The translations under genes and the position numbers were made by a program. Source: Mangrovimonas sp. (lineage in GTDB: Bacteria; Bacteroidota; Bacteroidia; Flavobacteriales; Flavobacteriaceae). From it: DNA of 36,116 bases. The stretch lies in NCBI GenBank assembly GCA_020435705.1, contig JAGQZG010000006.1, positions 1 through 36,116 of the forward strand, in the 5' to 3' direction. Each line of letters starts with the position of its first letter. Position 1 is the first letter of the stretch. The notes under the pieces are model-generated. The model was not told where the DNA came from, made no database searches, and worked only from the letters and a program-made list of their open reading frames with translations. Below are positions 1 to 8,140 of the stretch, in pieces.

Positions 1-979
1 CCCTTATTTAGGTGTTGGTGGAGGTTATACTTGGGTTGACGAAATCGGCGCTGGTACCCTTAATGGTACACTAGGGATAAATTTTTGGTTTACTGAAAAC
101 ATTGGTTTTACTCTTCAATCTTCATACAAGCACGCCTTCGAAGATTACTTAAGCTCTCACTTCCAACATTATGCTGGTCTTACTGTTAAATTTGGTGGTA
201 AAGACACAGACGGTGACGGTATCTATGATAAAGATGATGCTTGTCCAGAAGTATTCGGTCTTGAGGCATTCAATGGTTGTCCTGACACAGATGGTGACGG
301 TATTGAAGATGCTAAAGACGACTGTCCTAATGAAGCTGGTTTAGCTGAATTCAATGGTTGTCCAGATTCTGATGGTGATGGTATTGCTGACAAAAATGAT
401 GACTGTCCAACAGTAAAAGGTCTTGCTTCTCTAAGAGGTTGTCCAGATGCTGACGGTGACGGTGTAGCTGATAGTAAAGATAATTGTCCTAACGAAGCTG
501 GTCCAGCTGCTAATAATGGTTGCCCTTGGCCAGATACTGATGGTGACGGCGTAGCTGATAAAGATGATTTATGTCCAGATAAAGTTGGTACTGTTGCTAA
601 TAACGGTTGTCCAGAAGTTACCGAAGCTGTACAAAAAGCTTTGAACGCTTATGCTAAAACTATCTTGTTTGACACTGGTAAATCATCCATCAAACCACAA
701 TCTGAAAAAGTTTTGGCTGACATCGTTGCGATCCTAAAAGAGTATCCAAATGCTAAGTTTACCGTTGAAGGTCATACTGATAGCGTTGGTAGTGAGAAAA
801 CTAACCAATCATTATCAGAAGCTAGAGCTCTTTCTGTAAAAGAATATTTAGTGGCTAATGGTGTTGATGAGTTTAGATTATCATCTAAAGGTTATGGTGA
901 GTCTAAGCCAATTGACTCAAACAAAACTGCTGCTGGTAGAGCAAACAACAGACGTGTTGAAATTAACTTAGTAAAATAA
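1..979 (+). CDS. OmpA-family outer-membrane protein with five TSP3 repeats (5' end missing)
   Basis: The reading frame is open from base 2, so only the N-terminus lies outside the window. The visible protein starts with the last strands of a beta-barrel (Gly/aromatic-rich, bases 2-200). Five thrombospondin type 3 calcium-binding repeats of the form D-x-DGDG-(I/V)-x-D-x-x-D-x-CP follow at 203-613. Each is 27 residues, except the fourth, which carries two extra residues (WP). A C-terminal OmpA peptidoglycan-binding domain fills 638-979, with a GHTDSVG motif and an RANNRRVEI end. In this family the barrel sits in the outer membrane and the OmpA domain grips peptidoglycan, so the role is mostly structural. 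The gene is followed at once by a strong terminator, so it ends its own transcript. A start at the internal ATG at 641 is not credible because coding is continuous upstream. Confidence 0.95.
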   Translation, partial: PYLGVGGGYTWVDEIGAGTLNGTLGINFWFTENIGFTLQSSYKHAFEDYLSSHFQHYAGLTVKFGGKDTDGDGIYDKDDACPEVFGLEAFNGCPDTDGDGIEDAKDDCPNEAGLAEFNGCPDSDGDGIADKNDDCPTVKGLASLRGCPDADGDGVADSKDNCPNEAGPAANNGCPWPDTDGDGVADKDDLCPDKVGTVANNGCPEVTEAVQKALNAYAKTILFDTGKSSIKPQSEKVLADIVAILKEYPNAKFTVEGHTDSVGSEKTNQSLSEARALSVKEYLVANGVDEFRLSSKGYGESKPIDSNKTAAGRANNRRVEINLVK

Positions 980-1010
980 GTATTTCCTGAATTAGGAAAA
1001 CAACTATAAA

Positions 1011-1039
1011 AAAAGCGCCGAAAATTCGGCGCTTTTTTT
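1011..1039 (+). terminator. Intrinsic terminator of the OmpA gene
   Basis: The stem GCGCCGAA (1015-1022) pairs with TTCGGCGC (1025-1032), with only two bases between the arms. It is extended by flanking A and T runs and followed by seven T residues. It lies 32 bases after the OmpA stop. The next start codon is at 1051, leaving very little room for a promoter after the T tract. Confidence 0.95.
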
Positions 1040-1050
1040 ATTTTTATACT

Positions 1051-3804
1051 ATGCGATCCTTCCTCTTAACCGTTCTGGAATCTTTAAAAGACAATGGCGA
1101 AGACTTAACTTCCCTTACCTATATTTTACCTAGTAAAAGGGCTGGTGCCTTTTTAAAAAAAGAACTGGCTACTTTACTGAAAAAAACAACATTTGTCCCT
1201 GAAATACTAGCCATTGAAACCTTTACTGAAGAGCTTTCCCAATTAAAAAAACAAAGCAATAGTGATTTGCTCTTCAGCTTGTACAAAGCCTATCTAACAG
1301 TAACTGACGAAAAAAACGTTGAGCCTTTTGATTCCTTTGTTAAATGGGGTCAAATCTTATTACAGGATTTCAATGAAATAGACCGGTATTTGGTATCTCA
1401 CGATAAACTATTCGATTATTTAAATGCTATTGAAGAATTAAATCACTGGTCTAAAACCAATGATCAAACCAAGATGATAACAAACTATCTAAAATTTTGG
1501 GATAGTTTGCCTAGTGTTTATGAGTCTTTTAAAGAAGTATTGACGCATAACAATTTTGGGTATCAAGGTTTGATTTATCGTGAAGCCGTTGAAAATTTAG
1601 AAACCTATATTCAGAACTCTCCCCGGAAGAAGCATATTTTTATGGGCTTTAATGCCCTGAACAGGGCTGAAGAGACGATTATCCAAGAACTCTTGGAAAA
1701 CAATCTAGCCTCTGTTTTTTGGGATATTGATGTTGTTTTTATGGAAAATAAAATCCATGATGCTGGAATGTTTTTGCGCAATTATAAGTATTCTTGGCGC
1801 TATTTCAGGGAAAACCCTTTTCAGTGGACAGATACCAACTACTCTTCAAGTAAATCGATTTCAACCTATGGTATTCCTAAAAACACAGGACAGGCAAAAC
1901 AAATAGGCGCTCTCCTAAAGTCTATGCTCAACGATAACCCAGGCCTTCAAAATACGGCTGTAGTCTTAGCCGATGAATCTTTGCTCATCCCTGTTTTAAA
2001 TTCCCTCCCCACGGAAATTAAAGAACTTAATGTCACCATGGGGTTTCCTCTCAATAAAACCCCCTTAGCAACAACCTTTGAGCACATTCTCAAACTGCAT
2101 AGCCAACCTGTTGAAACGTTTTACTATAAGGACATTATAACACTATTGTCCAATCCCAATATTAGGCAGCTCTATTATATGAATACTGATCTTGCAGGGA
2201 AAATGATTCAATCTATAGAAGACAATAACTTTGTATATCTAACCCCAAAAGATCTAAATGAATTATCAAACAATATTGAGATAAATCTGGTCTTATTTTC
2301 AAATTGGAAAAATAACCCTGAATTAGCTATTGAAAACTGTAAATCCCTAATTCTGCGAATCAAGGAAAAACTTACAGAGAATAAGAATTCCAATTTATTG
2401 AATTTGGAGCAGCTCTTCAGGTTCAATGAGATATTCAATGAACTCCAAAGATTGAATGACAAAGACGAGTATATAAAAGACATAAAAACATTATTGGTCT
2501 TCTTCAAAGAGCTAATGTCCAATGAATCTTTGGATTTTCAAGGAGAACCTTTGCATGGTCTTCAAATTATGGGAATGTTGGAGACCAGGGTGCTTGATTT
2601 TGAAAATGTGATTATAGCCTCAGTAAACGAAGGCTTTTTGCCATCAGGGAAGTCAAACAATTCATTCATACCCTACGATGTAAAGATTGAATATGGGTTG
2701 CCCACTTATAAGGAGAAAGACGCCATTTATGCCTATCATTTTTATCATCTTCTTCAAAGAAGCAAGAACATCCATATTCTTTATAATACAGAAGTAGATG
2801 CTTTAAATGGGGGTGAAAAAAGCAGATTTATCTACCAATTACAAGTGGAGAGAAAACACACGCTAAACGAACATATTATCCTTCCCAAAACTCCAATGCC
2901 TGAAAAGCATTTAAAAGCAATTAAGAAAACACCCCTGGTCATTGATGAATTACAAACTTTGGCAAGTAAAGGGTTTTCCCCTTCATCATTGACAACCTAC
3001 ATAAGAAATCCCATAGATTTTTACTATCAAAAATTGCTGGGCATTAAAGAACATGAAGAAGTTGAAGAAACCATTGCCTACAACACGCTTGGGACAATAG
3101 TACATAATACTCTGGAAGACTTTTATCTTCCCTTTGTTGGCTTTTATATTTCAGTCAAGGATCTAGAAAGCTTATTGCCGCAAATAGATAATGTTGTGAG
3201 TCATCACTTTAAAGAGGTCTATAAATCTGGCGATATCTCAAAAGGAAAAAACCTCATTATTTTTGAAGTGGCCAAAAGATATGTCTACAATTTTCTAAAG
3301 CAAGAAATTAAGGATCTTAACAATGGGCATTCCATCAAAATTCTGGGTGTTGAATTAAATACTAACATGTTTTTGGAGGATCCCAAGTTACCGATACCCA
3401 TAAAAATTTCTGGGAAAATAGATCGGTTAGATTTGTTTGATGGCGTAACGAGAATTATAGATTACAAAACGGGGAAAGTGGACCAGTCTCAAGTTCAGGT
3501 AACGTTTTGGGAAGATATTATTACAGATTATACAAAATACAGCAAGCCCTTCCAACTCCTTCTGTATGCTCTTTTACTAAATTACAATAAGGAAATAAAG
3601 CTCCCTGTTGAAGCTGGTATTTTTTCATTTAAAAATTTGAACAGTGGCCTTTTAAAATTCTCCAAAAAAGACCCCGAACACTCTAGGGCACCAAAAGACA
3701 ATACTATTACCCAAGAAACCCTGAGTGCCTTTCAAGAGCAATTGATACTCCTCCTAAATGAAATTTATAATCCAACTTTTGATTTTATTGAGAAAGAGGT
3801 TTAA
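1051..3804 (+). CDS. PD-(D/E)XK nuclease family protein, AddB-like recombination subunit
   Basis: This 917-residue protein resembles the AddB/RecB-nuclease proteins of Bacteroidota: an inactive helicase-like body with a C-terminal nuclease. The nuclease motif is clear: D791 in GKIDRLD, then D804 and K806 in IIDYKTGK. Before it lie the conserved FSPSSLTTYI segment and the NTLGTIVHNTLEDF helix. The N-terminus (TYILPSKRAGAFL) has no Walker A motif, which fits a non-ATPase scaffold. The likely role is processing DNA double-strand ends with an AddA/RecB helicase partner, which is not in this window. The protein has only one Cys (in ENCKSL), so the four-Cys iron-sulfur staple of Bacillus AddB is absent; the usual first Cys position reads RNPIDFY. 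The ATG is the first in the frame after the upstream terminator. Confidence 0.85.
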   Translation: MRSFLLTVLESLKDNGEDLTSLTYILPSKRAGAFLKKELATLLKKTTFVPEILAIETFTEELSQLKKQSNSDLLFSLYKAYLTVTDEKNVEPFDSFVKWGQILLQDFNEIDRYLVSHDKLFDYLNAIEELNHWSKTNDQTKMITNYLKFWDSLPSVYESFKEVLTHNNFGYQGLIYREAVENLETYIQNSPRKKHIFMGFNALNRAEETIIQELLENNLASVFWDIDVVFMENKIHDAGMFLRNYKYSWRYFRENPFQWTDTNYSSSKSISTYGIPKNTGQAKQIGALLKSMLNDNPGLQNTAVVLADESLLIPVLNSLPTEIKELNVTMGFPLNKTPLATTFEHILKLHSQPVETFYYKDIITLLSNPNIRQLYYMNTDLAGKMIQSIEDNNFVYLTPKDLNELSNNIEINLVLFSNWKNNPELAIENCKSLILRIKEKLTENKNSNLLNLEQLFRFNEIFNELQRLNDKDEYIKDIKTLLVFFKELMSNESLDFQGEPLHGLQIMGMLETRVLDFENVIIASVNEGFLPSGKSNNSFIPYDVKIEYGLPTYKEKDAIYAYHFYHLLQRSKNIHILYNTEVDALNGGEKSRFIYQLQVERKHTLNEHIILPKTPMPEKHLKAIKKTPLVIDELQTLASKGFSPSSLTTYIRNPIDFYYQKLLGIKEHEEVEETIAYNTLGTIVHNTLEDFYLPFVGFYISVKDLESLLPQIDNVVSHHFKEVYKSGDISKGKNLIIFEVAKRYVYNFLKQEIKDLNNGHSIKILGVELNTNMFLEDPKLPIPIKISGKIDRLDLFDGVTRIIDYKTGKVDQSQVQVTFWEDIITDYTKYSKPFQLLLYALLLNYNKEIKLPVEAGIFSFKNLNSGLLKFSKKDPEHSRAPKDNTITQETLSAFQEQLILLLNEIYNPTFDFIEKEV

Positions 3805-3894
3805 CAAGCCTGTAATCTAATGAATAGCAGTAAATTAAAAAAATCGTATTACTTTATTTTGTATTTTGGTGGTTGATTGGGCAGAGTATTGAAA

Positions 3895-3925
3895 TGTAAC
3901 ATCTAGTCAATTTCTTGTTACACTC
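3895..3925 (+). promoter_or_regulatory. Predicted operator: 21-bp-phased direct repeat upstream of the left arm
   Basis: TGTAACA (3895-3901) is repeated as TGTTACA (3916-3922), exactly 21 bp later, in the 205-bp gap before the DUF2092 gene. A near-copy of the whole 41-bp stretch (30 of 41 identical) occurs at 12120. Two half-sites two helical turns apart is the usual architecture for AraC-type DNA-binding domains such as the one ending the HTCS at 8141-12124. That this HTCS is the regulator is inferred from position and architecture. Confidence 0.7.
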
Positions 3926-3952
3926 ATGAAAGTTGATTTGACTCTTTCTTGG

Positions 3953-3960
3953 CAATTTAG
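3953..3960 (+). promoter_or_regulatory. Candidate -7 element of the left-arm promoter
   Basis: CAATTTAG is a degenerate match to the Bacteroidota -7 box TANNTTTG. It starts 58 bp after the first base of the operator at 3895, the same distance as CATCTTTG from the operator at 12120. A weak -7 box with no clear -33 box fits an activator-dependent promoter. Confidence 0.45.
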
Positions 3961-4009
3961 CAACTTGATTAACTGTTTTTAAAAAATTAAACACCAAATA
4001 ATTAAAACA

Positions 4010-4735
4010 ATGAAAAAACTCTTCTTTGCAATGGCCCTTCTTGCTTTTATAGGTAAGGGATATTCACAGGAAAAAGAAATTGATTCCACTGCCATCTTCA
4101 TTTTAGATAAAATGAGTGATGTAATTGGCGATTTGGAATCAGTAAGTTTCAACATGGAGTCTGTTGTTGACAGATTTGATGCCGAAAAAAACATGGAAAC
4201 AAAACACGGCAACAGTTCCATATCCATGGTTGGACCCGATAAACTTTTGGCCATCTCTTCAGGCGATCGTGGTAATTACGGGTTTTGGTATAATGGTACT
4301 TACCTCACGTATTATTCTTTTGACGAAAACAATTATGTGACCTTAGACGCTCCCGATACCATTTTGACCATGATAGACTCCATGCATGTTTCTTATGGTT
4401 TTAAATTCCCCGCAGCCGATTTCTTCTATCCGTCTTTTACTGACGATCTTATGGATAGCTTTAATTCCATTAAATATTTAGGAAAGAAAATGATTGCAGG
4501 AGAACAATGTTACCATATTCAAGCTACAAGTCCTGATACTGATTTGCAGCTTTGGATAACAAGTACTGGTTATATGCTCCCCAAAAAACTAATCATTATC
4601 TACAAGAATGAAGAAGATAAAAGATACGAAGCAACATTTAACACTTGGAAATTGAACCCCAATATTCCCAGTTCAATTTTTGAATTTACGCCGCCACCAC
4701 ATTCAAGATTAATTAGTATCATGGCAAAATCGTAA
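4010..4735 (+). CDS. DUF2092 domain protein, exported (LolA/LolB-like fold)
   Basis: The 241-residue protein has an N-terminal signal peptide (MKKLFFAMALLAFIGKGYSQ). The mature part begins with IFILDKMSDVIGDLESVSF, continues with a GPDKLLAISSGDRGNYGFWYNG stretch broken here for brevity, and includes GEQCYHIQA and LQLWITSTGYMLPKKL. This layout matches DUF2092 predicted periplasmic proteins, whose fold is thought to resemble the lipoprotein carriers LolA/LolB. The biochemical role is not established. It is the first gene after the predicted HTCS operator at 3895 and lies 26 bp before the DUF6515 gene, so the two are probably co-transcribed. An envelope role is inferred from the signal peptide and neighbours. 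Confidence 0.75.
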   Translation: MKKLFFAMALLAFIGKGYSQEKEIDSTAIFILDKMSDVIGDLESVSFNMESVVDRFDAEKNMETKHGNSSISMVGPDKLLAISSGDRGNYGFWYNGTYLTYYSFDENNYVTLDAPDTILTMIDSMHVSYGFKFPAADFFYPSFTDDLMDSFNSIKYLGKKMIAGEQCYHIQATSPDTDLQLWITSTGYMLPKKLIIIYKNEEDKRYEATFNTWKLNPNIPSSIFEFTPPPHSRLISIMAKS

Positions 4736-4761
4736 CCAATTAACCCCTTAAATTAAACATC

Positions 4762-5778
4762 ATGTTTACACATATAACATCCATAAAAATCAAAACAGGC
4801 CTTTTTGTCTTTTTAATAGCTTTTTTGTTCCCTCTACATAGTCAAGCCCAAAGATTGGGACACGGAGCGTCCCGCGGTGGCGGAAGAACAATGTCCCGTC
4901 CAGCCGCATCTACCCATAATGTTAGCAGGCCTAAGTCAATTAATGGCGGGCACACTAAAACCAATACACGCGATTTTTCAAAACCGTCAACCAAAAATAC
5001 CCCAGCAACAAGAAACAATACTGCAGGGAACAAAAAAATTGGGGCCAACAATACAATCAAAAACAACTCTGGAAGCTCTAAGAGAACGTCCAACATCAAA
5101 AATAAAAGCAACAATAAAGTTGGTAATAAAACCAATGTTGGCAATAAAAACAGAGTTGGCAACAACAATGTGAATATCAATATTGATAATAGCAGGCACG
5201 TTAATAACGTACGCAATACAAGGGTAAGGAGCAGCTCGGTAAGGTACACAAGACCCCCCTATGTATATGGTGGGTTTCATTACTATTGCCACCATCCGTA
5301 TTTTTATTTTCCTTATCGTCCATTCTACTGGGGGCCATATTATCATCCTTGGGGATATTTTGTGACAACACTGGCTACCACAGCCATTATTGTGAGTATT
5401 ATTGACGACGATGATGATGACGATAAAGAAGAATACCACTATGACAATGGAACTTATTACTTAAAAACCGAAGATGGTTTTGTTGCGGCGCAAGCTCCTG
5501 TGGGTGCCGAGGTTCCGTCTATTCCTAAAGAAGCCGAACAAGTAACCGTAAACAATACGACCAATTACTATTATGGTGGTGCCTTTTATGAAAAAAATTC
5601 GGAGGGCTATGTCGTAGTACCAGCCACTGCGGGAACTATTGTCCCTAACCTTCCTGAAGGTGGTGAAGAGGTTAAGATAGGTGATCAAACCTATGTGCAA
5701 TTTGGTGATACGTACTACCAGCCCGTTCAAATTGAAGGAAAAAACATGTACGAAATTGTAGAGGTTAAAGAAGAGTAA
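4762..5778 (+). CDS. DUF6515-type exported protein with Asn/Lys-rich N-terminal half
   Basis: This 338-residue protein has a signal peptide ending near HSQAQ. Residues about 30-150 are low-complexity and rich in Asn, Lys, Arg, Thr and Gly. A Tyr/His/Pro-rich segment follows, then one hydrophobic helix (FVTTLATTAIIVSII) followed immediately by a run of Asp. The C-terminal third has three related units with YYxxGTYY/AFYE/DTYYQPV cores and a VGAEVPSIP or AGTIVPNLP motif between them, as in the DUF6515 family. No enzymatic motif is seen. The disordered basic half and Asp run suggest a cell-envelope protein with charged surfaces. It is co-transcribed with the DUF2092 gene and is followed by a strong terminator at 5798. 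The family assignment is from memory of the repeat motif; function is unknown. Confidence 0.65.
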   Translation: MFTHITSIKIKTGLFVFLIAFLFPLHSQAQRLGHGASRGGGRTMSRPAASTHNVSRPKSINGGHTKTNTRDFSKPSTKNTPATRNNTAGNKKIGANNTIKNNSGSSKRTSNIKNKSNNKVGNKTNVGNKNRVGNNNVNINIDNSRHVNNVRNTRVRSSSVRYTRPPYVYGGFHYYCHHPYFYFPYRPFYWGPYYHPWGYFVTTLATTAIIVSIIDDDDDDDKEEYHYDNGTYYLKTEDGFVAAQAPVGAEVPSIPKEAEQVTVNNTTNYYYGGAFYEKNSEGYVVVPATAGTIVPNLPEGGEEVKIGDQTYVQFGDTYYQPVQIEGKNMYEIVEVKEE

Positions 5779-5797
5779 AACTGAAATACTTATTTTT

Positions 5798-5829
5798 GAG
5801 GTGGCCAAAATTTGGCCACCTCATTTTTT
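5798..5829 (+). terminator. Strong intrinsic terminator between DUF6515 and DUF748 genes
   Basis: GAGGTGGCCAAA (5798-5809) pairs with TTTGGCCACCTC (5811-5822) around a single base, and a run of six T follows at 5824-5829. It lies 19 bases after the DUF6515 stop and 32 bases before the DUF748 start. The downstream gene therefore either has its own promoter or is expressed at a reduced level by read-through. Confidence 0.85.
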
Positions 5830-5861
5830 AATGTGAGCCAATCAATCAACCTGTCAAACTC

Positions 5862-8027
5862 ATGGCTTCAAGGAAACGCATAGTACGGATTTCTCTTTTG
5901 ACACTGCTAGGAATCATTCTTATAACTCTTGTTTTTTTGCCTTTGGCAGTTAAAAATTATGCTATAAAACACAGTAAAGAATTACTGGGTAGACAAATTG
6001 ACATTGAGAAACTTAAGTTCAACTACTTCACGGGAACTCTCAGAATATACGGTTTCAAAATGTTTGAACAGAATGAAAAAGATGTGTTTACTTCATTTGA
6101 TACTCTTATCGTAAACACCGAACCCTACAAGTTAATAAACAATACCAAATCCATTGAGCAATTTTACCTGGAAGGCCTTAACGTAAACATCATCAAAAAA
6201 GATTCGGCTTACAATTTTGATGATTTGATCGCTTTTTTCATGGCTAAAGATTCCGTTCCCAAAGATTCTTTAGAGGCAACTGTCTTTAAATATGCTCTTT
6301 CAAACTTAGAGCTCAAGCATGCCAGTTTCAATGTGTATGAATCTAATTTGGATCATACGACTACGGTTGAAGATCTTTCATTCTTTATTCCATTTATAGG
6401 CTGGGATCAAGAAAACAAAAGTACTGCCGATATTAAGTTCAACTTTAAAAAAGGAGGGTATTTTGAATCTTCTTTCAATGTTAATCCTACCAATGGTGAG
6501 TTTGATGCTTCTGTGGTGGTAAAAGATTTATACCTAGACCCTTTTTATAAGTATGCAGCACAATATGCCCTTATCAATACTCTGGAAGGGAGAGTGAGCA
6601 CCAAACTTAAAATTGAAGGCAACATTTACACCCCGCAAACCTCTTTGGTCTCGGGCAATGTTTCCTTGAATGATTTTTTAATGACCGATACAACTAACAA
6701 GAAAATATTAGGTTCAAAACAGGTAACCTGTGATTTGGAAGCACTGGATATTTCCAAAAACTCCTATAAAATTGAATCTGTAACTATTGATGATCCTTAT
6801 GCTTATTTCCAGTTGGATTCTATTTCGAACAATCTCTTTAGAACTTTTAAATATGACCCGAATGAGCCTTCTCATGAGGTAACTTCGGATACAATTTCTT
6901 CAAATGTATATTATGCCATTAACCATTTCAAAGTAAATGACGGTACCTTAGATTATACAGATAATTTAACTGGACAGCCCTTTGATTACCATTTAAGTCA
7001 AATTGATATCAATACCAACAACATTCTCAGTGACAGCAAATGGATAGATATTAATTCCCAAATGTTGCTTAACAATCGTGGCTCCCTAAATGCCCAGATA
7101 GGATTCAATCCTTCAGATCCTTTATATACCAATCTGGATCTTGAAGTGAAAAACTTTTTGTTATCCGATTTAAATATTTACTCAACCTATTATACTGGGC
7201 ATTCGGTTATTCAAGGAGATATGTTCTATTATTCGCATTCAACAATTACCAATGGTGATATTACTAGCGAAAATAAACTCGTTATTAAAGATGTATCTGT
7301 TAACAGTAACAAAAAAGGATTGGTTACACTCCCCTTAAAATTCGTAATCTATATACTAAAAGACAAAAATGGAGATATTGACCTCGATGTTCCCGTAAGA
7401 GGAGACCTCAAAAATCCCGAAATTGATGTTTGGAAAATTGTATGGACAACCATAAAAAAACTCATTTTCAATACTGCGGATAATCCCGTTAAAAGTCTGG
7501 CAAAGCTTGTAGATGCCAATCCTAAAGACCTTGAAAACATCTCTTTTGTTTATCCCGACACCATCCCTGGCGAATCACAACAAAAGCAATTAGACCTCAT
7601 CCTGAAGTTAGAAAAAATGAAGCCGGGATTGAAAATTGAAATGGGCTATGCGGCAGACACTCTTTACCTAAGAGAGCTTGTTTTGAATCAAAAAATAGCC
7701 GATTTGTATACCCGAAAAACTCAAAAAAAGGCGAGTAACGAGAAAGAGATTGAAACCTTTGTTTATTCTGAAATACAATCTGACACCTTGAAAATTGAAG
7801 ATGCTAAGCTACTGTTGATTGGTGGCGAAAACAGCTTAGACTCTTTAACACATCTCTACTCCAAATCCCTTAAAACAAATGTGAGTCGTTATATTATAGA
7901 CAAAGAGTTAAACTCCAAAATTATTGTTACTGATGCAAAAGAAGCTCCTGGGAAAAAAGCTAACGAGTTTCTTGTAAACTATTCCATGAAGGAAGAGGAA
8001 GCCAGTTCATCTCCAGAAGAACAATAA
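5862..8027 (+). CDS. DUF748 (AsmA-like) membrane-anchored envelope protein
   Basis: The 721-residue protein has one N-terminal membrane helix at about residues 9-28 (SLLTLLGIILITLVFLPLAV). A long periplasmic part follows, beginning RQIDIEKLKFNYFTGTLRI, a typical AsmA/DUF748 opening. The middle carries repeating beta-rich units and the LVTLPLKFVIYILKDKNGDI motif with DVPVRGDLKNPEIDVWKIVW, which is highly characteristic of DUF748. AsmA-like proteins are bridge-like or assembly factors that help lipids or outer-membrane components cross the periplasm; the specific cargo is unknown. A strong terminator precedes the gene. The HTCS gene follows after 113 bp with no clear terminator between. Confidence 0.85.
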   Translation: MASRKRIVRISLLTLLGIILITLVFLPLAVKNYAIKHSKELLGRQIDIEKLKFNYFTGTLRIYGFKMFEQNEKDVFTSFDTLIVNTEPYKLINNTKSIEQFYLEGLNVNIIKKDSAYNFDDLIAFFMAKDSVPKDSLEATVFKYALSNLELKHASFNVYESNLDHTTTVEDLSFFIPFIGWDQENKSTADIKFNFKKGGYFESSFNVNPTNGEFDASVVVKDLYLDPFYKYAAQYALINTLEGRVSTKLKIEGNIYTPQTSLVSGNVSLNDFLMTDTTNKKILGSKQVTCDLEALDISKNSYKIESVTIDDPYAYFQLDSISNNLFRTFKYDPNEPSHEVTSDTISSNVYYAINHFKVNDGTLDYTDNLTGQPFDYHLSQIDINTNNILSDSKWIDINSQMLLNNRGSLNAQIGFNPSDPLYTNLDLEVKNFLLSDLNIYSTYYTGHSVIQGDMFYYSHSTITNGDITSENKLVIKDVSVNSNKKGLVTLPLKFVIYILKDKNGDIDLDVPVRGDLKNPEIDVWKIVWTTIKKLIFNTADNPVKSLAKLVDANPKDLENISFVYPDTIPGESQQKQLDLILKLEKMKPGLKIEMGYAADTLYLRELVLNQKIADLYTRKTQKKASNEKEIETFVYSEIQSDTLKIEDAKLLLIGGENSLDSLTHLYSKSLKTNVSRYIIDKELNSKIIVTDAKEAPGKKANEFLVNYSMKEEEASSSPEEQ

Positions 8028-8034
8028 ATGAGGT

Positions 8035-8062
8035 AGTTACGGTTTGATCCTTATTTGTTAAA
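8035..8062 (+). promoter_or_regulatory. Weak candidate HTCS autoregulatory site
   Basis: AGTTACG (8035-8041) and TGTTAAA (8056-8062) lie exactly 21 bp apart upstream of the HTCS start. Each is an imperfect match (5/7 and 6/7) to the TGTWACA half-site at 3895 and 12120. Surrounding bases do not match the two strong copies, and no -7-like box sits at the same distance. It is recorded as a possibility only. Confidence 0.25.
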
Positions 8063-8140
8063 ATGTTTTCTTCCCTTATATGAATTCTCAATCATAAATC
8101 TTACTTTTAACTCTAATCAACCAAACCTTCTCTTGGCATA

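Noticed and set aside
203-613. Regular ~81-base repeats that could suggest a CRISPR-like or satellite array
   Set aside because: They are in frame and encode TSP3 calcium-binding repeats (DxDGDG...CP).
4842-5439. Long ORFs on the minus strand and in another plus frame across the DUF6515 gene
   Set aside because: They are shadows produced by the Asn/Lys-rich low-complexity coding sequence; no start context or family match.
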